The translations under genes were made by a program, and so were the position numbers. Below are positions 33,805 to 44,562 of a stretch of DNA of 64,000 bases, piece after piece. The notes beneath the pieces are model-generated. The model had not been told where the DNA came from, made no database searches, and worked only from the letters and a program-made list of their open reading frames with translations. Each line of letters opens with the position of its first letter. The first letter of the stretch is position 1. Source of the stretch: Stereocaulon alpinum (Eukaryota > Ascomycota > Lecanoromycetes > Lecanorales > Stereocaulaceae); NCBI GenBank assembly GCA_018257865.1, contig JAEUBA010000054.1, positions 1 to 64,000 on the forward strand, in the 5' to 3' direction.

Positions 33805-36386
33805 ATGGCGCCCATCATGTTGAATTCAGAAGGGGATGATGACTTCATTCGAACGATATCGGACAACGAGGATCTGAAAGGACTTGCAGGCGAAGACGGA
33901 GACCTCGATTTTGAGGCCCCCACAAAGCCCACACAGAACAGCAAGAAGCGCAAACGTGATGACAATGCGGGCCTGATCATCACAGACAACCTGGCCAATG
34001 AGAAAAGTAAGAAAGCAAAGACGAATAAGAAGCAGAAATCCGGGCCTGAACCCTTGGCCAATGGCGACGATTCGCCAGAAGAAGATCAGACATGGACCGC
34101 AGGAGGGGAAGACGACGGGGCTCTGGACTCAGACTTTGAGTTCCAGGTTGGCGACGTGGATACTGGGGTCGTGGAAGACTTTGATGGATGGGATCTGAAA
34201 GGTGGTACCACGATGGCTACGGGTGCTAAGTCTGGGGATAAGAAGGGCGTGGATATTGATGAGTTGATTGCACGGCGGAGGAAGGGCGGTGCGGTCAAAG
34301 AGACGGAGAATGGCACTATTGAACAGCTGCATGGAGATGCGGAAGAGATGGAGAGTGACTTGGACGAGGAGGAAGATGCTAGAATGACGGATTTTGTGGA
34401 GGTGGAAGATGAAGATGAGGACGAGACACTTGCAGAGGATGCGTTCGGCATGGCAGCTACAGGCCTTGACGAGGAAGATGTCAACGGACCCTCAGAAGAT
34501 GACGATGATTCAGGGGCAAGCTCAGACGACGAATCAGTAGCGGAGCCAGTACCTCATCCAAATGACATCGACACAGACGCTTCCTCGGCAGACGAAGAGG
34601 ATGATCCTACAGAGCGTGTTAAGCGCGAAGCATTTTTCGCACCCGAAGTGAAAGAGCCAAAATCAAAGAGCAAGAACAAAGACACTTCTACAGGCTCCTT
34701 CCAAGGGATGTCCCTCTCACGACCCATCCTTCGAGGGCTAGCGGCCGTAGGCTTCTCAGAGCCCACACCCATTCAAACCAAGACTATACCAGTCGCTCTT
34801 TTAGGTAAAGATGTCGTCGGCGGCGCAGTCACAGGCTCGGGAAAGACAGCTGCATTCATCATACCCATCCTCGAACGCCTGCTCTACCGTCCAAAGAAAG
34901 TACCCACAAGCCGCGTCGCCATTCTCATGCCGACTAGAGAACTAGCAGTGCAGTGCTTCAACGTAGCCACGAAACTCGCTAGTTTTACGGACGTCACGTT
35001 CTGTCAGCTTGTGGGAGGGTTCAGTCTCCGAGAGCAGGAGAGTGTCCTGAGAAGCAGGCCAGATGTCATCATCGCTACGCCAGGACGCTTCATTGACCAC
35101 ATGAGAAATTCTGCAAGTTTCACAGTCGACTCACTAGAAATCCTAGTACTCGACGAAGCAGATCGGATGCTGGAAGACGGTTTCGCAGACGAGCTCAATG
35201 AGATTCTAACCACCATCCCCAAATCGCGGCAGACAATGCTGTTCTCAGCCACCATGACAAATCGAGTCGATAAGCTCATCCGCGTGGGTCTCAATCGACC
35301 AGTACGATTAATGGTAGATGCACGAAAGCAAACAGTCGGCACCCTCATCCAGGAATTCGTCCGGTTACGACCGGGTAGAGAGGATAAAAGACTCGGCTAT
35401 CTAACGTATCTCTGCCAAAACGTTTACACAGACCGCGTCATAATATTCTTCCGCCAAAAGAAAGAAGCCCACCGCGTCCGCATCATCTTCGGTCTCCTAG
35501 GTATGAAAGCAGCTGAACTTCACGGTAGCATGTCACAAGAACAGGTAGATTCACCTTCCTTCCCCCACCCCTCCTCTATCTTATCAACTGACCCTCCTCC
35601 TCCCTTTAGCGAATAGCAGCCCTAACCTCCTTCCGCACGCACACAACAACCCACCTCATAGCCACAGACCTCGCCTCCCGCGGCCTCGACATCACCGGCG
35701 TCAACACCGTAATAAACTACACAACCCCCCAAACCCACGAAATCTACCTCCACCGCGTAGGCCGCACCGCGCGTGCAGGCCGCTCCGGCCGCGCCTGCAC
35801 CCTAGCCGCAGAACCAGATCGAAAGATCGTGAAACAGGCCGTTAAAGCGGGCAAAGCTCAAGGCGCGAAGATTGTTTCGCGTGTGGTGGAGAATGGGGAT
35901 GCAGATGAGTGGGCGACGAAAGTTGAGGCGTTAGAGGGGGAAGTTGAGGAGATACTCCGAGAAGAAAAAGAAGAAAAAGCGCTTCTGGGAGCAGAGATGC
36001 AAGTCTCCAAAGCCTCTAACATCATCTCTTACGAAGACGAGATCAAATCAAGACCTAAGCGGACTTGGTTTGAAAGCGAGAAGGAGAAATTAGTTGCGAA
36101 GAAGAAGGGGATGGTGGAGTTGAATGGGGCTGTTGGGTTGGGGAGTAAGAGTAAGGCTGGGGGAAAGCTGTCGCATAAGGATAAGAAGAGGTTGGATGAT
36201 GGGCGGGAGAGGAAGGAGGGGAGGGTTTGGAAGAAGGGGAGGGGGGATGGGGAGGTGGGGAAAGTCAAGGGAAAGAATAAGGGCAAGGGAAGGGATGGTG
36301 CTGGTGCTGGAGGTGGGAGGAAAGGGAAAGGTGGGAAAGAAGGAGGTGGGAAGGCGAAGAAGAGTAAAGGGGGTGGGAGACGATAG
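33805..36386 (+). CDS. DRS1: ATP-dependent RNA helicase Drs1 (DEAD-box, ribosome biogenesis)
   Basis: Two exons, 33805-35544 and 35610-36386, total 839 codons. The 65-bp intron (CAG|gtagat ... ctttag|CGA) lies in helicase domain 2. The N-terminal third is acidic, with DDDFIRTISDNED, KKRKR and many D/E runs, as in Drs1 orthologues. DEAD-box motifs are complete: GFSEPTPIQ (Q motif), AVTGSGKTAAF (I), PTRELAVQ (Ia), TPGR (Ib), VLDEADRML (II), SATM (III), RIIFGL region (IV), TDLASRGLD (V) and HRVGRTARAG (VI). The C-terminus is Lys/Gly-rich and basic. Drs1 is an essential nucleolar helicase for 25S rRNA maturation and 60S subunit assembly in yeast. A second ATG 15 bp downstream (MLNSEGDDD) is an equally possible start. 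Confidence 0.94.
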
Positions 36387-36654
36387 CATTGAATCGATCA
36401 AACCAATTCAAATCCGAATCAAAGCTACCTAAGTATCGCTAACATATCATACTTTTACCCCGTCGCTCTACTAATACTTATACTATCTACAGCGAAAAAC
36501 GTACCCATAGAGTACCAATTATGTACTCTCACATCATATCTCATAACTCCATAACAACAATGCATATACCGAAATCCGTCTCTGCAATTCCGAACGCCCC
36601 CATGCAGCTCGTGTTCATCATCACAGCGCATGACCAGCGTCCACTTTAGGGTCC
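36387..36654. other. Convergent 3' intergenic (DRS1 / Cps1-like)
   Basis: A 268-bp gap lies between two stop codons on opposite strands. It should hold both 3' UTRs. No gene is seen. Confidence 0.6.
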
Positions 36655-39600
36655 TCACAGCGCATTCCCATACCCACTCCCATCATAAGGTCCTAATGTC
36701 GTACTTCCTTCCCTTTGTTGCCCGTGCCCGTACCCATGGCTATTACTTGCCCCGCTCCCATCTCTTGCTAGGTTCATATAACCTGACGCTTCCTTTCTCC
36801 AATCTTCGTCCATGGTATATTGATCGCTGCTTCCACTAGATGGCGTATGGCTAATACCACTCCTAGAAGTAGTCCGTGGCTGGTAGCCGTCATCACGATT
36901 GGATAGTGGCTGTGACGAATTTCGCTGCTGCTGAGAGGGAAGGGACCAGAGATCGTTTGATTCTTGATTTCCGTTGGCGGTAGCGGTTGCGGAGGGGCCG
37001 TGATGGGAGAGGGAGAGGGTGGGTTTGCTGTCGTAGCGGGCTGGCGGTGGAGGTGGGTCAGGGTCGAAGGCGAATGAGCGGATGGGGTCTGACGGTGAAG
37101 GTGTAGGCTGTGATTGCATGTAGGATTGATAGTCTGGGTATTCGTCAGGTGATCGTAAAGCCGTGTTGTCACGCGGTGGGAGTGGGAGTTCTTTGTTCGG
37201 GCCGTAGGTAACGTAAGTGGTGTCAGTGGGAGTTTGTTGAGCGGGGGAAAAGCCGTTATCGGGAGAGTAGTCATGAATTGTATGTTGGAATGCATTACCA
37301 TTGCTTCGAGGCTCTGTGGGCGTGTCGTTTCGGTCTTCTTCTGCGGATGGGAGAGGTGGCGATTGTATGATGGAGGACTCGTAGACTGGCATTTCTGATA
37401 TGCCAGTGGGAAGACTAGTATAGTCTTGTACTTGCCGTTCGCGGGCTGGAGGTGAGGTGACGGTCTCGACATTCTTCAGGGAACTGCCAACGCCAACGGC
37501 ACTGCCCAACCCGCTTTTTGGTTCTGCAACTTCTGTGATCTGGCTGTCTGCACCATCTGGGTCTCTAATGCCGAATTGGGCAATGGTGGGTAGCTTCCGC
37601 ATTACCCAGCTGGCGAGGATCTTGCCACGCTGTTTCTCACCAAGGCGGGAGCGTGGAAAGTCGCCTTTGGTGACAAAGGCGACGATGTCGACGACAACTT
37701 GATGTTCGTTAAGGACGGCGTTGACGATGACGGGGACGATTGAGGCAAGGTACGCTTTTCGCATGATCTCGACCAGGACAACAACAAGGCCACCAGCTTG
37801 GAAGACGGCGCTTGAAAATTGTCAGCAATTGAAACAGGACAATAAAACTGGGTTAAGCTTACCATCCATTGTTGACAATGTTTCGATGACACTTTTCAAT
37901 CGAGTGCTCAATGTCCATAGGGAAGTGGCTTAGACCATTGACCTCGAACGTTTCACCAACACTGCCGAGCACGAAGAGCACCTGCATTTCCACTGGTTGC
38001 CCTCCCGGTCCAATCGGGCGGACGACGTTGTGCAAGAAGCCTAGATCGCCAGTCCTGACGTAGGTAACGTGAGGGTCGCCATCAACGGTCCGCCCATTGA
38101 ATCTTTCAGCATCGAAAGCATCCTTGGATCCGTAGAAAGACTTCACGCATGCTTCGGATTGCACCCATATCTCACCGTACTCGCCGATGTGGCATAGTCT
38201 GCAGGTTTCAGGGTTGACAATGGCGATCTGTGTGCTCACTGGAACCATGCCAGAGTCTTGGATCAGAAGAGCGTTGGGGTCAGTATCAGGGTCGACTGGG
38301 TAAACAAGACCTCGCCGAAGTGCTCGAGTGTCCAGCCATAGCTCTATAGGCTCGATGCACATGTACGAGCGAGACGCCACCATCGGGTTCAGCACGTGGG
38401 AGTAGATGGTGTTAATGGCTGTTCGATCTAGACCTGTCTGTGCGAAGTGCAGGCGGACCTTCTGGACTGCCAGATGTCAATCAATGCGTTGCATTTACGA
38501 CCGATGTCATGACTTACAGAGGTCAACTCTCGGTCTGCCTTCTGTCGAGATCATCATGTTCTTGAGTTCATGAAGTGCAAAGCCTTTACCGGGCATGTTA
38601 CCCATAGCGTGGTCCAGCATTTGACCAGTAGCATAGGTGTCCTTGATCTTGTACCTTGACAGAGTGAGGAACAGCGATTGAGGGTTCGAAGCGAAGTCCA
38701 CAGGCGAGACCAGGTAAGTAGGAGCACCTGTAGCAGTGTCAGTAAAGGTAGCCTCATAGACAAAGTTTTAGCCTACCAACAAAGATGCCCATCAAACACG
38801 TGTGGACAAAGCCCAAACCCGAGGTGCTTCTCACGCATCCGAGGACGGGTCTCGAGCTAGTCATTTGGCAGGTCTCTTTCTGGACTTTGCATGTACCCAT
38901 GATGGTATCGTGGCCAAGTTGTACAGCTATTCGTCGTTGATCAGGTGTCCAATAAGTCCAAACCAAGACCGGATAGTTCGATTGAACCCACGCAGGCTTC
39001 ACTGTGAATCCTAGGTCTCGGCAGCCACTAGATTGTTTTGGTGGCTTTGCAGTGTTGTAGGTTGGAGGCATGGAAACCTTAAGGACTTGTGCAGATTGCT
39101 TGATATGTTGAGAAACGGTTTTCTGTCCCAATAGATGATTGACATCAGCGTTGACCAAAACAGCCTTGACTCGAAAGTCCCCGACCAACGTCAAGAACGC
39201 GGGTGCATCTTCGTTAAGGCGATTTTGGTCAAGAGGTGCCATTGGGATAGCTACAGCTCCGAGACAAAAGCATGCATGTACAGCGTACACGAATTCCTCT
39301 GAATGTGTATACATCAAAATGAGATGATCACCAGGCCGAACTTTTGCCTTGTTCTGGAGGTATTGCGCGACGGCTGCGACCTTCGTATCGAACTTCTTCC
39401 AATTCACGCCTTTCCCTTCTTTGCCTCGTCCATCGATGGTGCAGTAGGATAGCTCTTCTGCTTGCCTTGCAACGCGCCATTGTAGCAGATCCACAATGCT
39501 TGAGAAGTTGTTAAGCGGAGTGGATGTTCTATCGTCTATTACAACCTCTCGATAGTCCACACCTGAATACTGCTTGTCTTGGTGCTGGAGGATCTCTTGT

Positions 39601-42551
39601 CGGGCAGTAGTGGAGACGGGCGACCAGATACCACCAACAGGGTCAACGCCTACTGGCAGATTCAATACGGCGCGTTCTACGCCAAACTTGACATGGACGC
39701 AGGGCAAGGATCCCAAATCAAACTCCTTCCGACATAGCATATTACCAATCTCTCGTCTACCATTCTTAACCACTCTAGGTAACGTATTCGGAGCAGTAAT
39801 CATGACACAGTAAACTCTGACGTGGTGTTCCTGGTACAGTATCTCCATACACCTCTCCGATAAAGAGTCCAACAGAGCAGTATCTAGCTGTCGTGGTGGG
39901 CCTCCATTCGTAGTCGGTGCTGTAGAAGCAGCATGCGATTCCAGCAAAATGATAGGGAGGTGTTCGTCATTCGAATACACGTCAAACGCCGTGCAGTCGT
40001 AGATCTTGGGCACGTTCTTCATGATACTGATGATCAGATGTTGTACGAAGAAATAACGGAATTCGGCTACTTCTATACCATGCTCAACCCATTCCACCTT
40101 CTGCCGCAGACGATCTTCGTAGAGACCCAAGACAAAGATCTTGCCTTCGATGACACATCCTAGTAGGCCTGTCCTCAGAAACTCTGGTTCCACCGCCATT
40201 GGCGTTGGGTTTCCTTCCTGAAATCGGTATGGTCGTGCATGGAAGATAGTCTCAGTATGTTTGGGTAGCGCCCAGAAGCCACCTGACAGGGAAGGGGAGT
40301 CGACCCAAATTTCTCCAATGACATATGGAGTACACAGCAAGCTTGTCTCTGGGTCGACAATAGCCAGGGTCGCGTCCGGAATTGGATATCCAAAAGCTCC
40401 GACTCGAACTGTTCCTGGCTCGTCCGCCCTTCTTCGCGCTTCCTCGCCCATGGCTACCACAACAACTTCATTGGTCTTCAACGATTCCTTGTCGACCAGC
40501 ACCTCACTAAGTTCAGTCCGGCCTTTCTGGCCAGTCGACCGCTTAGGACCTCCACCAAGTAGGCTCCCGTAACCATCACCTGGCAATGCAACATCCACCT
40601 CCTTTTGATCTGCCTGAGCTTCTTCGTCTTCGGAGTCATTGGCCTTCAATGGGCATCCCATCCTTTCCTCTCCACCTAGCCAATCACGTACGCTAATGAC
40701 CATACCACCATGCTCTGGCAAACAGAGCATTGGGGCGACCAACTCTCTAGCTCTTGGATTTCTCAATGGCCGGAGCCACCTGTCTGCCAAGATCTCATGG
40801 AATTCGCTATCAACGGTCAGGGTATCAATCAAACATAATTTTACACTCGAGAAATTAGGCTCGAACTTCTTCATGAAGTTTCGCGTTGCCATTGGGTCGG
40901 ATTGGTAGTTGTACGCCGCACGTTTCAACCCGGGGTAGTCTGCAACCATCAACGTCGTCTTGTATTTGGTAATCATGTTCGCATAGAGGCCCGGCGTTTC
41001 TACTGCCCGAGCCTCCATCCAGACTGTAGTGTGACCACCGTAGACGGTCAGGAGCAGACCGAGTATTAGGCCAATGCTCTGGCGAGGGTCGAGGTAACTG
41101 AGCAAGATCTCGCCAGTATTGGGTCTCGTGACAAGCTGCCCTTGTTTGTCACGCAATGATGAATTGAACGTGTCCAATCCATTGGTAGGTATGGTCTGAA
41201 CGATAGCACTAAGGCAAGCCATCTGGTGCATAATGGTCCTATGGCTCATCACAACACCGCGGAGATCTCCTGTAGGCGCTCGGGAGAATTCTATGTATGC
41301 AAGGTCTGGTACGATCAGAGGAGGGATCTCGTCTTTCTTCTTTGGATGGTAGCTTCCGAACTCATTCGTCTTCCACCACTCTACTCCCCGTGGCCAGTTG
41401 AGCTTACTTGCTGTTATGTCACGTTGGAAGTTCTTCAGATTCACATCAGTGGTCAGAGCTAGATGTGCCTGCGTTGTCGTGAGAATCACGTTGAGCCTGT
41501 GATAATCTGCTAAGTTTCCCCCTGAAACGTCGAATTCGTTGATTGGAACAGCAACGACGCCTGCGATGAAGCAGCCCATGAAAGCGACAGCGAAATCAAT
41601 TATTTCAGCGTCACGGTATATAAGCGCTACGCGGTCTCCTCGGTATAGGTTGCTCTTGTCTCGAATGACCTGTGCCACTTTCTCCGCCCTACTCGCCAAC
41701 TTCTCCCACGTTATAGACGATATTTCCTTCCCTTTCTGGTCGAGTACCCAATATGCCGGCTGCTTCGGGTTCGTACGAGCCCTGTGACGTAAGACAGTAG
41801 CTATGTTGTCAAACTTTGACATTGGTATGTTGCCATTGTGAGGATCGTAAACGGCAAACGGAACCTCCCTGGGCTCCAAAGGTAATTGGTGGCCGAGAGC
41901 ACTTTGCTGGGGTAGATCACTATGCCTGAGTAACGGGGGCGCAGTATTCGCTGTTGGCGACAGCGTGTCTTGAGTGGAATATCTTTGTGGCCCGCCACCG
42001 TAACTGTCACGCTGATTCTCATTTTGGTTTCCAGCAAAGTCTGAAAAGTAAGCTTGATCTAGCATTGTCGATTGACGAGATTGCCCGCCATTGCCATAGC
42101 CACCAGTCTGTTGATCATTGTAGTTGCCGTCTTGTCCTGGGTTGAATGCATATTGGCTATTTCCCGCAGTAGATCCCCGTCCATCCTCGCTTGGCCGTCC
42201 ACTGTAGGTTTCTTGTTCGAGAGACGAGGGACCGGGACTATGATTCCTAATCCCTAACTGCCTTGGTTGCGCCTCAACGGGGCTCTGCCCCATCATATCA
42301 GTCCGAGGGGAGGCCGAGCGTTGGGTAAGAGCCGCGAAAGACGCGGCACGCGAACCATCGTTCGAAGGGTGAGCAGTGTCGTCCGGAGAGTGTACCCGTA
42401 ACCCTCTAGCAGATTCGCCTGGAGGAGCGAGGTATTGTGAGAGGATGAGTGTGCGCCTCTTCTGATATCCTTTCTGCGTGATCTCCCCCTCTTCCAATTC
42501 AGTGTCTAGCTCCTTCAGCTTCTGCTGTAGCTCGGGATTGTCTTCGGCCAT
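36655..42551 (-). CDS. Cps1/DIP2-like protein: DMAP1-binding domain plus two AMP-binding (adenylation) domains
   Basis: Four exons: 42551-38777, 38727-38519, 38467-37863 and 37810-36655, total 1915 codons; introns of 49-52 bp all keep frame. Residues 1-45 (NPELQQKLKELDTELEEGEITQKGYQKRR) are a DMAP1-binding domain. About 230-850 is the first adenylation-type domain (TWEKLASRAEKVAQVI, PRQSIGLILGL, EFLRTGLLG). About 1020-1680 is the second (DLLQWRVARQAEELSY, RTGDLGFL). About 1700-1914 is a Pro/Ser/Gln-rich tail. This is the architecture of animal DIP2, yeast Cmr2 and Cochliobolus Cps1; the yeast protein has been linked to diacylglycerol homeostasis. The phosphate-binding loop reads EFSRAPTGDLRGVVMSH instead of the canonical TSGTTGxPKG, and in the second domain no such loop is recognisable, so catalysis is uncertain. 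Confidence 0.9.
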
Positions 42552-44562
42552 GGTGTTTATTTGCGCCTGATTGACTGGGATGTCCGGGAAGGACGATTGG
42601 CCATTTAGCTATCGAAGCGGTCTCTGTCAAATATTGAATGCACTGAAAACGAGCGACGATTAGTTCGCAGCCTATGCAAGAAGGCAAGCAACGAGTGAGC
42701 TGAACCTGTAATGCCTTACCAATGGAGGTGCATGGAAGCGCACCACAGGCTTGCTGACAAAGAAATGTTAAGCTTTTTGGAGATAAGGTGTGGCTTTAAC
42801 GCTAAAAGGCTGGCGTTTGAATCCTTCCGGAGTCTTCACTTCAGCTTCTTCAACCTCCAGCGTTCTGGGAAATAGGACACTTGATAGCGGCTGGAGCGGA
42901 CTGCAACCAGAGGCGAAAGGTGTTGGGTTTGGGAAGATGAATATGTGGCATACTACTTCACTTGAAACAAATGCAAGGCTTCTGACCCGTGCCCCAGTGG
43001 GGCCATTCTGCAGCAACGATGCACAGTCTTCAATCACCCCTTCTCCCATTTTAAGAAGAGTGCCAACATCGTAGTTGATTTCGACGGGCCTTACGACCCC
43101 TACCTCCTCTCCGATTGACCTTTCCGGATTAGGGTAATTATTATCCTTCTGCGATTCATTACATGTCAGAGCATTCATCTCGGAATGGAAGACTCCCTAC
43201 TTGGGTCCAACATTCTCCTCCAAGGCTTTGGCCACAAGCCCGCAGTCTTCATACTAACCTTCCTTGCCGCAGTCTTCTTTTTTGGCATAGCGGCGGCAAA
43301 GGAGACGCAAGATATCGTGGCTCTGATCCCAATGCCAGATATGTTTATTATCTATAGGAAATGGCTGCGCGGCTGCGGCGAGTACTCGGCCAACATGGGA
43401 TGAAAAGATTGGGTTGAAAGCTGGTTGGACAGCACGACAATAGAAAACAATGGCTTATACCTTGGGTCATAGTGAGTGGCAGTCATTCGAACTAGACAAA
43501 ATGACGGAACTCTGCAGCCCGAACGTCCACTCAGCGTCTCTGGATGGTAACGGATACTCATTCGCCGAGCTGGGCAAGAACAATTTCGACAGTGTTCACG
43601 CAGTTAGCCCTGGACTGGGATTAGAAGGCTCAGCCGAACATAGAAGCTTCTTTGCGACATTTCGGGGACAATTAATTACATGGTATGTCAAATGTAACTT
43701 CACTGGATCAAAAGCCCCATCATCATTCTATACCTTGACACACCTGATGAAAACCACAAACTATCACAGACCTGATCTGAAACATTGTGTGGATAAACCT
43801 ATCTTGGAGACCTTCTGAAACTGATCAATTGCACTTCCACATACCCATGTTCCCACGGCGCTTATATGAACGTTGCTGATCGTGACACGCAGATTAGATA
43901 GGACTAAATGTGAGAATCATTGCATGCATATGAGGAAGGCTTAAGCTCAGGCGGATACGCATAAGTACGAAGTTGGCAACGACATGGGCCAATCCGGGCG
44001 AAGGATCCTTAGAATAACAACAGGCTGTGTACGTTTTCATGATAGCACACAAAGCAGTCAAATGTCTGTTATGTGTTCAACTACTACCAAGCAAGGTACA
44101 GCATTGGCGGTTTCTCCCAATGCTGCTGCTTCTCTACATTTTGGCCAAAGCTGGAGGTCAGAGGAGTGCAGATCCATCCAGCGACAAGGGAGTTCATTGT
44201 GTCTTCTGCCTGAAGGGTGAGCGCAGGAAGTTACCCTACGTGATCAATGAATTCTCGATTTTGTGCATTGAAAACCATTGTCACTGAGTCGACTCTCACT
44301 CTTTGTCGTACTGTCGAGACATACGCTGTTCTTTGATCCCTTGATTAAGAACATAATCCGATTGTTCTATTCTCTTTGTCAGTATGGAAAATCTACTCAT
44401 AGGAAGTCTTACCATCTCTGGGATATTTCTTCGTCGTTTCGACCTTCGAGTCTTTAATTCTCTCTTCTCATCGTTCAAGCAGGTATCCATCATCCTGGAG
44501 CCATTGAACATCTGACAATCACGCCAGGTCGAAGCTATCGGCATCGCACAAGGATTTTCGTC
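42552..44562. other. 2-kb intergenic region with only weak ORFs
   Basis: Opposed starts lie at both ends, so promoters of the Cps1-like gene (left) and the 44.6-kb gene (right) must be here. Between them are ORFs of 72 codons (43,185-43,403 +, with one hydrophobic segment FILTFLAAVFFFGIA), 122 codons (43,450-43,818 +) and 136 codons (42,768-43,178 -). None resembles a family I know, and no splice pattern joins them convincingly. A CT-rich segment with CATCATTC-type bases precedes the ATG at 44,563. Confidence 0.5.
43185..43403 (+). CDS. Possible small single-pass membrane protein
   Basis: This 72-codon ORF starts MEDSLLGSN. It has one 20-residue hydrophobic segment at about 22-38 and a short basic C-terminal part. 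It could be a first exon of a longer gene or a chance ORF. There is no family match. Reported only because it has a credible transmembrane helix in a 2-kb gap. Confidence 0.2.
   Translation: MEDSLLGSNILLQGFGHKPAVFILTFLAAVFFFGIAAAKETQDIVALIPMPDMFIIYRKWLRGCGEYSANMG

Noticed and set aside
34086..34484. 132-codon Ser-rich ORF antisense to DRS1
   Set aside because: It is the mirror of the acidic GA/GAT-rich region of DRS1, which is a clear gene on the + strand.
36029..36432. ORFs antisense or out of frame with the DRS1 tail
   Set aside because: They arise from the purine-rich Lys/Gly codons of the helicase C-terminus.
42768..43178. 136-codon - strand ORF upstream of the Cps1-like gene
   Set aside because: No recognisable family, no splice continuation, and it overlaps another chance ORF on the + strand.
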